From positions 1 to 22,432 of IMG/VR virus record IMGVR_UViG_3300044701_003559: a stretch of 22,432 nt of DNA. One strand, given 5' to 3'. Of this stretch, positions 15,733 through 21,841 are shown one piece after another (within the stretch, counting starts at the first letter, position 1; each line of letters opens with the position of its first letter). A program made the position numbers and the translations under genes. This DNA comes from a virus. A model generated the notes under the pieces. It worked only from the letters and a program-made list of their open reading frames with translations. It was not told the origin of the DNA and searched no databases.

Positions 15733-16547
15733 AGCCCGCTCCCTTCACGCGGGGCGCCGTACTGCTCTAGCCGCGCCTCTGCGTAGATCGGTAGTGAGAT
15801 ATGATAAGGCGCCGGCGCCTTAAATGCGCGGTAGGCGTCGCGGATTGCGTGCGGTTGCCCCTGCACTATATAGGCGGGCTGTGTGTAATACTCCACGGCT
15901 ACGCGCGCGCCTGTGGGCGGTGCGTCTGGCGCCGTCCAGGTGATCACCCCGCCGGCGGTGCTGAAATCCGCGCCCTCTACATATGCGCGCCCCCCGGTCA
16001 CAGTCCCGCTAAGGGCGGCGCTCCTCGCATACCTCACGCCGAAGGTGACGGCGCCCCCCGCTAAGTCGTGTGTCCTCTGCGATATAGGGTAGGTTAGCGT
16101 GTCGGTGGAGCTCGCCCCGCGCGTGATAACCTCGCGGTAGGTTAGCTCTGCGTCTAGCACCGTGAAGCGGTCGCCCATCGCGGGCAAGTGCTCGGGCAAT
16201 AATGAGAGCCCTATGAGCCCCTCCGCAAACTCTGAGCCTCCCACCTGGCTAAAGCGCTCATCTGTGCGGCGCGCGCCGGTGACTAGAGCTCTGATCTCTT
16301 GGCCGCTGTGGTAGAGGTAGCCGCGCCCGTTGCAGGCGTCGCAGTCGGGGCGGTTTCGGCGTGTCGGGGCGCTCGCGCTGAGGGTCGCTTGAAATCCGCT
16401 AGCCGTGGCGGGGGCGTTGCACGGGCACAAGCTAGAGAGCTCCCACCTCACGCGGAGCCCCTGGCTAAAAATCAGCTTTCTAAACTCCTCCGGCTTGAAG
16501 TCGGCGCGGGGGTTTAGCTTGGGTGGTTGGCGTGAGGGTAAAAGCAC
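15729..16547 (-). CDS. Neck protein with a CxC...CxxCxGxG cysteine cluster
   Basis: This 272-residue protein has Cys41 and Cys43 (LCPCN) and Cys69 and Cys72 (CDACNGRGYLY), spaced as a probable four-cysteine zinc site of the zinc-ribbon or DnaJ-like kind. After it come beta-rich segments with TYREVITRG, GGVITWTAPDAPPTGARVAV and YYTQPAYIV. Proteins with such a cysteine cluster occur in the neck-gene group of several myophages, and a head-closure or stopper function would fit the position between the adaptor and a gp10-like gene; both points are inference. The start codon at 16547 lies ten bases after the previous stop, and the gene overlaps the next by four bases (15729-15732). Confidence 0.6.
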   Translation of the reverse strand: MLLPSRQPPKLNPRADFKPEEFRKLIFSQGLRVRWELSSLCPCNAPATASGFQATLSASAPTRRNRPDCDACNGRGYLYHSGQEIRALVTGARRTDERFSQVGGSEFAEGLIGLSLLPEHLPAMGDRFTVLDAELTYREVITRGASSTDTLTYPISQRTHDLAGGAVTFGVRYARSAALSGTVTGGRAYVEGADFSTAGGVITWTAPDAPPTGARVAVEYYTQPAYIVQGQPHAIRDAYRAFKAPAPYHISLPIYAEARLEQYGAPREGSGL

Positions 16548-16557
16548 CTTAGCCCCC

Positions 16558-17514
16558 TTATAGAGCGGCCATTTGAAGCGCGCGGTAGGTGGCCTTTAGT
16601 GTTTTCATGAGGCTATTTAGCTCGCGCTCAAACTGCCCTAAGCGCGCGCCGTAGCCCGCATTTGTGGCGCTCGCTGTGGTGGCGATGCTCTGGCTTAGTC
16701 CATCAAGGCTAGTGCTCTGTGTGGCGATACCGGCGCCTGCGATGAGGTCGCCCGCCACGCCTAGCGCTAGGGTGCTTGCCTGTAGGCCCACAGCGCGCAC
16801 TATCGGCGCGGGCAGGGTGTCCACCGTCCAAGCTACCTCTAAGGGGGCGGCGGTGCTGCTCCCTGTGCGGGTGAGCGTGAGGCTGTTGTAGCCCTTAGCG
16901 CTGACGGTCGCCCCTGTGCTCGCGCTGGCGCTGTAAATGTCTTGTAGGCTCGCCCCTATCGGCGCCTCGACGCTGAGCGCCCCGGCGGGGATTGTCGCGG
17001 CGCCCGTGTAGAGGGGAAAACCTGCCCTGTAGGTGATTTCAAAGTAGGCGGGTATGTAGGGGTCAACACCCGTGAGCCCGCCGAAGCCTAAAATAATCGG
17101 TTGGCCCCCGCTGATTACATAGCTCGCCGCGCCGTCTGTGGTGGGGATTATGTGTATCTGCCCCGCCATAGGTTCGGGGATTGTCGCCCATGTAGAGGGG
17201 AGGATCGCGCGCGAGGTCGAGCGCCCGTACAGAACAGCGAGCTCCTCAACGCTCAATAACGGGCGGTGCCTTGTGCGGATCGGATACCACCCCGCGCTTA
17301 GCCCCGGCTCTCGGTCTTGGCGCTCGCGGATTGTTTGGGGGGCGAGGGTTAGCCCTAGCTCGTCACCGATTGAGCGCTCAGCCTGCGCGAGCGCGTCTAA
17401 AAATACAGCGTCGGGGTAGGGTGTGCCGTCGTCTAGTGTGAGGTCAACGCCTAGTAGAAAAGTAGATTTAAGCCATGCGGCGCCATAGCCGCGCGCCTCT
17501 AGCGCTGAGCTCAT
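16558..17514 (-). CDS. Head-tail adaptor (connector) protein candidate
   Basis: The 318-residue protein starts with a helical region (FLDALAQAERSIGDELGLTL, about 38-58), then QTIRERQDREPGLSAGWYPI and RTRHRPLLSVEELAVLYG, and WATIPEPMAGQIHIIPT. A helix-rich start followed by short strands around Y-P-I, R-P-L-L-S-V-E and Y-G is the pattern of phage head-tail connector/adaptor proteins (YqbG/gp15-like). It is longer than many adaptors, with an extra beta-rich middle and a helical tail ending RALQMAAL. It is the first of four neck genes between capsid and sheath. These proteins form a ring under the portal. The family call is moderate; the neck role is well supported by order. Confidence 0.6.
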   Translation of the reverse strand: MSSALEARGYGAAWLKSTFLLGVDLTLDDGTPYPDAVFLDALAQAERSIGDELGLTLAPQTIRERQDREPGLSAGWYPIRTRHRPLLSVEELAVLYGRSTSRAILPSTWATIPEPMAGQIHIIPTTDGAASYVISGGQPIILGFGGLTGVDPYIPAYFEITYRAGFPLYTGAATIPAGALSVEAPIGASLQDIYSASASTGATVSAKGYNSLTLTRTGSSTAAPLEVAWTVDTLPAPIVRAVGLQASTLALGVAGDLIAGAGIATQSTSLDGLSQSIATTASATNAGYGARLGQFERELNSLMKTLKATYRALQMAAL

Positions 17515-17517
17515 AAT

Positions 17518-17796
17518 CTAGCCCTTTCTAGGCCGCCCGCGTCGCTTTACCGGCGCGGGGGTGGGGGATTGTTCGCCCTCTAGGGTCGCGGGGGCGGCGG
17601 GCGCCTCTGCTTCCTCGAGGGGCGATAGCGCGGGGGCGTCGGGCGCCTCCGCTAGAAGTGTCCACGCGCTAGAGCGGGTGAGGTGCTCGACCTGGGCGGG
17701 CGTGAGGTCGGGGGTGGTGATCATGTAGCCTTCAACGGCGACGGGCGCCCCGGCGATACTCAACACACCCTCTTTGAAACCTCTACTACGCCACAT
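17518..17796 (-). CDS. Small head-region protein with basic AT-hook-like tail
   Basis: This 92-residue protein follows the capsid gene. Its N-terminal 50 residues (VEGYMITTPDLTPAQVEHLT and following) look like a small folded domain; a Pro/Ala/Glu-rich linker (about 52-83) follows, and the end is KRRGRPRKG. The GRP core flanked by Arg and Lys is the AT-hook pattern that binds the minor groove in other proteins; in a head gene it could touch packaged DNA, but that is inference. Small proteins in this slot are often head-tail joining or decoration proteins. An AGAGGTG-like ribosome site lies just before the ATG, and the adaptor gene starts three bases after its stop. I cannot place it in a family. 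Confidence 0.7.
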   Translation of the reverse strand: MWRSRGFKEGVLSIAGAPVAVEGYMITTPDLTPAQVEHLTRSSAWTLLAEAPDAPALSPLEEAEAPAAPATLEGEQSPTPAPVKRRGRPRKG

Positions 17797-17824
17797 CTAG
17801 CACCTCTTTAAGCTCTGCTACCGC

Positions 17825-19228
17825 TTAGGCGGAGGGGAGGCCCTGGGCGGGGTTGACGCCGGCGTTCTTGATCACCCACATCTTAGAGGGGAGCATGACG
17901 GCGGGGGCGCCAAACATCATAAGAAGGAAGGGGTAAGAGCTGTTAATCTGCGCGAGGGGGCGGCGGATTAGGCTCAACATCTGATAGTAAGCCATGTGAT
18001 CCGCGCCGCTGTTGATGAGTAGGATAGGCGAGGCGCCGGGGAGGTCGGCGTTGTGGTCAACAACAACCGTCGTAGCGCCGCCGTTGGCGACCTCGCGGAC
18101 GAGGAGCGCGCCGTTGGCGTTGGCCGCGTCGGGGGCGCTGCGGTAGATGCGGTAATGGCTCACGGTCGCGCTAGAGTCGCTCTGGGCGATAGTGAAGCTA
18201 ACGCTCTCGCCGGCGGCGACGCTCACGGCGGCGGTGTCCACGGCGACGCCCACACCGGCGGGGCCCACGGGCACGACGCGATAGCGATAGGCGCCCTCAT
18301 CGGCCGCCACAAACTGAGAGGAGGCGTTAGAGGCGGCGGCGGGCGCTACGCTGATCGTAGGGGTCACGACGGAGCCGTCAAAGACACCGGACACACCGGC
18401 GGCGGGGGCGATGCGGTCGTGGCGCTCCAGGAAGGGGCACGCTACGACGGGGATCATACCGTAAGGGGCGCTAATGGTGATGCTGTTTGAGCCGAAGCCT
18501 AGCATACCGTTAGAGAAGTTAACTTGATCATGGCGCCCGAAGGTCACAGTCTGCTTAATGAGCTCGCTGAGCACGCGGGGCGTAACTAGGATATGGGAGG
18601 CCATACCGTAGAAGGGCGCGGAGTAGAGGGCGCCTAGCACCTCCTGCAAGTAATCGGGAGTAACGGCCTTCCCGCGAAGGTCGGCCACGTTGCCCGCGTC
18701 CTTGATCTGCTTAATGATACCGTCCCACGCGAGAGGGTTGACGGAGCTGTCACCGTAGAAAAGCTCTTTCTCAACACGGCGCAAAAGCGCCTCCGTGCCG
18801 CGCGTCGTCTCAAGCGCGAGGGCGTCGGTTGAGGGCCCGCTGAGGCTCACGAATGAAGCAACATCGGTGATTTCACGGCGCTCAGCGAGATACTTAATCT
18901 GAACAGCGACCTTCTGATAGGTGGCGCGGTTGAGCGCGCCGATACCGCCCTCAGCGATAAAAGGGGAGTGCTCCGCGCCGTGGCTCAGCACGCGGTTATA
19001 CTCAACAACCGTATTCATAGCGGCGACCTTGTTAAGCATAGGCCACAGCTTGAGGTCGCTCATCGAGGAGGTCGCTACGCTCAGCGTCTGGCTCAACTGC
19101 TGAGGGACAAGCGGCGAGAGGTTGTTTGCGGTCTGAGAGCCGCCGGCGGGGACTAGGGGCGTTTGGTAGCCCACGGTGCCCTTGTTAAGATCGGCCATAA
19201 GCGCGGCGAGGTTCTGAGAGGTGATCAT
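17825..19228 (-). CDS. Major capsid protein with inserted Ig/FN3-like domain
   Basis: The 467-residue protein follows protease and scaffold and is the probable shell subunit. The N-terminal region (residues 1-50) contains GYQTP (20-24) and LVPQQL (40-45) and may be removed or used during assembly. The core (about 50-285) has features common in HK97-fold capsids, such as VVEYNRVLSHG, RREITDVASF and a shared HILVTPRVLSELI stretch, and the end (about 405-467) returns to AYYQMLSLIRRPLAQ and a basic/aromatic C-terminus. Between them, about 287-400, is a beta-rich insert with an EGAYRYRVVPVGPAG start, VSHYRIYRSAPDAAN in the middle and a DHNADLPGASP end, typical of FN3/Ig-like capsid insertions exposed on the surface. 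Leucine codons here are mixed rather than CTA-rich, consistent with high expression. The gene has a strong AAGGAG site. Confidence 0.88.
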   Translation of the reverse strand: MITSQNLAALMADLNKGTVGYQTPLVPAGGSQTANNLSPLVPQQLSQTLSVATSSMSDLKLWPMLNKVAAMNTVVEYNRVLSHGAEHSPFIAEGGIGALNRATYQKVAVQIKYLAERREITDVASFVSLSGPSTDALALETTRGTEALLRRVEKELFYGDSSVNPLAWDGIIKQIKDAGNVADLRGKAVTPDYLQEVLGALYSAPFYGMASHILVTPRVLSELIKQTVTFGRHDQVNFSNGMLGFGSNSITISAPYGMIPVVACPFLERHDRIAPAAGVSGVFDGSVVTPTISVAPAAASNASSQFVAADEGAYRYRVVPVGPAGVGVAVDTAAVSVAAGESVSFTIAQSDSSATVSHYRIYRSAPDAANANGALLVREVANGGATTVVVDHNADLPGASPILLINSGADHMAYYQMLSLIRRPLAQINSSYPFLLMMFGAPAVMLPSKMWVIKNAGVNPAQGLPSA

Positions 19229-19236
19229 CTGCGGGG

Positions 19237-19242
19237 CTCCTT
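19237..19242 (-). promoter_or_regulatory. Strong ribosome binding site of the capsid gene
   Basis: AAGGAG on the minus strand lies eight bases before the capsid ATG at 19228 and overlaps the TAA stop of the scaffold gene. A similar AAGGAG-spacer arrangement precedes the tail tube and the first tail-chaperone genes. It fixes the capsid start. Confidence 0.75.
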
Positions 19243-19813
19243 AAAAAAAGCGGCTCTTGATGTCGAGGGGGTCGGCGCCGCTCTCCAAAAGGGCGGCGGC
19301 GTGCATGAGCTGAGCGGCGCGGTTAGCGTCGGTGGTGGTAGCGGTGGCGAGAGCCTTAATGAGCTCATCGCGCGCGTCAACGGCGGCGCCCTTCACCTCG
19401 CCGGGGGCGGGGATAAAGTCCACGCTCTTAGCGATAGGGGCGAGCTGTGCGGGGCGGGCGTCGCGGAGGCTCTTGAGGTCTGCCTTGAGGCCCTTAATGA
19501 GCTCCAGGGCGCCGGCGAGGCCCTTAGCAAGCGCGGCGTTCTGTGCGCGCTGCTCGGTCAACATGGCGTCGAGCGCGGGGGCGAGGCTCTCGGCTAGGCT
19601 GAGCTCTGCGCTCTCAACGGCCTTCCGCAAGCGCTCAGCCTGGGCGGCCTCTGCCTGCGCCTGCGCGTTGGCCACATCGGCGAGGGCCTCTAGGCTCTTG
19701 TTGAGCGTGTCGGCGGCGCGGTTGTCCGCTAGGGTGGCGTCGGCGCGGGCCTCTGCCTCAGCGGGGGCCACGCCCGCCGCCTTCATCATCTCGATTAGAT
19801 CGTCTCGGCGCAT
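19241..19813 (-). CDS. Probable capsid scaffolding protein
   Basis: The 190-residue protein is very rich in Ala, Glu, Leu and Lys, and heptad-like from about residue 15 to 120, which predicts a long coiled coil. Charge and simplicity resemble phage internal scaffolds: MRRDDLIEMMKAAGVAPAEA at the start, KGLKADLKSLRDARPAQLAP in the middle, and a C-terminal segment LLESGADPLDIKSRFF. It lies between the prohead protease and the major capsid protein, where scaffold genes normally sit, and overlaps the protease gene by 19 bases. A GGAGG-type ribosome site precedes its ATG. The assignment rests on position plus coiled-coil composition, since scaffolds diverge too fast to recognise by sequence. The GYQTP/LVPQQL motif shared by protease and capsid is absent here. 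A decoration or head-assembly chaperone role is the main alternative. Confidence 0.7.
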   Translation of the reverse strand: MRRDDLIEMMKAAGVAPAEAEARADATLADNRAADTLNKSLEALADVANAQAQAEAAQAERLRKAVESAELSLAESLAPALDAMLTEQRAQNAALAKGLAGALELIKGLKADLKSLRDARPAQLAPIAKSVDFIPAPGEVKGAAVDARDELIKALATATTTDANRAAQLMHAAALLESGADPLDIKSRFF

Positions 19814-20523
19814 AGTCGCCTAGCCTCCATCATCTGTTGAGCCGCCTTTGTGATCTCGGCGAGGGGGGCGGCGGGGTAGTTGGCGTAAAGCGTCCTTATT
19901 GTATCAGCTAAAAGGCTATCGTAAAAATCATTATTTTTTTGAGAGGGCCCCGCCGCGTTGGCTATTTGCGGGTTTAGCTGTTGTGGCACTAGGGCGCTGA
20001 GGCTCTCGCCGTTAGCGGGGGCGCTTGGCGTTTGGTAGCCTATGAGGCTCTTGAGTAGCTCTAGTGTGGTGTCTGCGTTGATCGGGTTGTGTGTGATAGC
20101 GCAGTTAAGCACGCGCGCCTTGAGTATGCGCTTAGGGTTCTTAGGGTCGCGCTCGATCACCTGCCCCTCAATGCTAAAGCCTAAGCGCCGCCCTCCGCCG
20201 GCCTTCTGCAAGCTGCGCGCGGTGTCATAGACCTCTTTAGCCTTTGGGCGGTCGAGGAGTAGCACGCCCTCTAGGTGCGTCTCGCGCCCGCGCGTCTCGA
20301 CGCTGAGCGGGTAGCCTAGCACATTCTCAACGCCGGGCTTGTGGTCGAGGTTAAGCCAGCCCTTGCGGAGGAAATAGCTAAAATCTAGGCCGTTCTGCGC
20401 GATTGTCTCGCCCTGTAAGTCCACGCTCTCTGTAGAGATCACGCCCCTAATCAAAGCGGTCGGGCGCTCCTCATCGGGCGCGGCGTCGCTCTTAAAAATG
20501 TCAATCGAGCCTGTTAACTTCAC
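19795..20523 (-). CDS. Prohead maturation protease (XkdF / HK97-type serine protease-like)
   Basis: This 242-residue protein precedes scaffold and capsid genes, the standard place of the prohead protease, which degrades scaffold and trims capsid subunits inside the prohead. The N-terminal 150 residues look like the catalytic domain. They start with RGVISTESVDLQGE, typical of phage prohead proteases; His61 lies in LNLDHKPG and Ser117 in RLGFSIEGQV, which fit the catalytic His and Ser. NCAITHNPINADTTLE (about 140-155) is the usual end of the fold. The remaining 90 residues are an extension that carries GYQTP (162-166) and LVPQQL (178-183), also present near the N-terminus of the capsid protein. 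An A-rich linker (SQKNNDFY) then leads to a helical tail. The scaffold gene overlaps its 3' end by 19 bases. The third catalytic residue is not certain. Confidence 0.85.
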   Translation of the reverse strand: MKLTGSIDIFKSDAAPDEERPTALIRGVISTESVDLQGETIAQNGLDFSYFLRKGWLNLDHKPGVENVLGYPLSVETRGRETHLEGVLLLDRPKAKEVYDTARSLQKAGGGRRLGFSIEGQVIERDPKNPKRILKARVLNCAITHNPINADTTLELLKSLIGYQTPSAPANGESLSALVPQQLNPQIANAAGPSQKNNDFYDSLLADTIRTLYANYPAAPLAEITKAAQQMMEARRLCAETI

Positions 20524-21569
20524 GGCGCCTCCTTGTCGGCGATTATGCGCCCGTCGCGCGTCACGGTCTGACCTGGTCTTACGGTGATTGTATCACACCT
20601 ACAGCGGGGGTGAGGCGGGTAAACCGTCGCGCGGTAGTCTGCGCGGCGCCTCCCCACATTTACGCCGTTTGATATGAGCTCGCCGGGGGTGAATAGGCGC
20701 GGGGTTTGGTCGGGGTTGAGAAATAGCGCCCGGCAAGTCTTGCAAGCGCCTGTCTCTGGTATGCGTGCGATCTTGGCGCCCTCGCCGCCCGTGTAGAGCG
20801 CGTGGTAAAGCTGGCCCTCATTGTGCGCCGCCTGTAGCTCAGTCTCTGCGATGCGCTGAAAATCGCGCGCTAGATCACCCGTGCGTTGGCGTATGCGCCC
20901 CGCCACATCTGCGGCGGTGTCGTGTGTCAATACAGCGGCGCCCACCTCCGCGCGGATCACCTCAAGCGCCGCCGCGCGCTTGGCGGGGTCGGGTGTGTCT
21001 AGTAGCTGTGGGCCGTTCCATCGCTCATAAAAGCGCGCGCTAATCTCATCGGCAAAGTCCACCCCGAGCCCGCGTATATAGCCGCCTGCGTTGCGATACG
21101 CCTCTAGTAGTCCTGCGCGCTCGCTCTGGCTAATCCACTTGGGGATAGCCTGGGGCGGCGGTAGAGGGCCGGGGTTAGGCGGTACGGGGCGCTCTACTTT
21201 GAATAGCGGCGCGGTGGCGTCTATGCGGGGCGCTGTAGCCTCCTCGCGCGCGCTGATCGAGGGGCTTAGCCTGTCCACCCATTCTCTAAGCGTGGCGTAG
21301 CGCATCTTAGCCCGCTCTGCCTCGCTCGCGTTAAAGTAGGGGGCGCCCGCGAGCCTTATAAATAGGATAGGGTCTAGGGGCTGGTCTGCGCGCCGGCGGC
21401 CGTCTGCGTTGTAAATAGCGGCGGGGTCTAGGTGTCCCTGCTCGATGAGCTCCGCGATCCGCTCATCTGTGAGCCCGCTAGCGCGAGGCCCTAAGAGCTC
21501 CACTATGAGCCCCTCATATCGCGCCTGTATGAGCTCACGCGCCCTCAGCTCAGCCTCTACTAGCCTCAT
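20520..21569 (-). CDS. Mu F-like phage head morphogenesis protein
   Basis: At 349 residues this matches the phage head morphogenesis (MuF) family, minor capsid proteins that act with the portal during prohead assembly and may enter the capsid. The diagnostic part is C-terminal: a helix ERIAETELQAAHNEGQLY-like stretch at about 238-256 (here starting QRIAETELQ), then GACKTC (Cys276, Cys279) and YPPHPRCRCD (His320, Cys323, Cys325). This is the usual conserved Cys/His cluster, probably metal-binding. The N-terminal 120 residues are helical and more variable, followed by a proline-rich linker (about 127-143). The gene overlaps both neighbours by four bases (21566-21569 and 20520-20523). Its place before the protease and capsid genes fits the family. 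Confidence in the family is high; metal binding is inferred. Confidence 0.9.
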   Translation of the reverse strand: MRLVEAELRARELIQARYEGLIVELLGPRASGLTDERIAELIEQGHLDPAAIYNADGRRRADQPLDPILFIRLAGAPYFNASEAERAKMRYATLREWVDRLSPSISAREEATAPRIDATAPLFKVERPVPPNPGPLPPPQAIPKWISQSERAGLLEAYRNAGGYIRGLGVDFADEISARFYERWNGPQLLDTPDPAKRAAALEVIRAEVGAAVLTHDTAADVAGRIRQRTGDLARDFQRIAETELQAAHNEGQLYHALYTGGEGAKIARIPETGACKTCRALFLNPDQTPRLFTPGELISNGVNVGRRRADYRATVYPPHPRCRCDTITVRPGQTVTRDGRIIADKEAP

Positions 21570-21838
21570 TTTCTAAACACCCTCAATACAGCCTTAGCGA
21601 GCGCGTCGCCTGTGGCGGGTTCAATCGCCGTGTGCTTAAAGCCTGTTTTAGTAAGCCATGCTCTAAACTGCTCGACGGTGTAGCGGGTGCGGTCGGCCCT
21701 TAGCGCCTGTATCTCTGCGCGTCCGTCGGCGGTGATACCGTAAATGGCGCTGATACCTGGCGCGATCTCGCCTCGCCTAAAGCGCTTATAGCCTGCGGGG
21801 TCTGCCTGGCGCGCGGCGTGTTCGTTGGGGTATGGCAC
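21566..21838 (-). CDS. Small PYPNEHAAR-motif phage protein (stand-alone)
   Basis: The 90-residue protein opens with MPYPNEHAARQADPAGYKRF, followed by GISAIYGITADGRAEIQALR and a basic C-terminus ending VLRVFRK. From memory, the PYPNEHAAR opening followed by a short I-Y-G-I...E-I-Q-A-L-R strand pattern recurs in phage head-gene clusters, often near or fused to portal, protease or MuF genes. Its biochemical role is not known to me. Here it is a separate gene between the right-edge gene and the MuF-like gene, and its stop overlaps the next start by four bases (21566-21569), which suggests coupled translation. There is no transmembrane segment or signal peptide. Identity as a real gene is strong from the conserved opening and the tight packing; function is unassigned. 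Confidence 0.75.
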   Translation of the reverse strand: MPYPNEHAARQADPAGYKRFRRGEIAPGISAIYGITADGRAEIQALRADRTRYTVEQFRAWLTKTGFKHTAIEPATGDALAKAVLRVFRK

Positions 21839-21841
21839 GGT

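Noticed and set aside
18053-18490. Plus-strand open frame of 145 codons, Gly/His/Ala-rich
   Set aside because: It lies wholly antisense within the capsid gene; its composition is what antisense GC-rich DNA gives, and it has no ribosome site or recognisable domain.
19332-19823. Plus-strand open frame of 163 codons
   Set aside because: It is antisense to the probable scaffold gene; the Ser/Ala/Arg-rich product is a shadow of the Ala/Leu/Glu-rich coiled coil.
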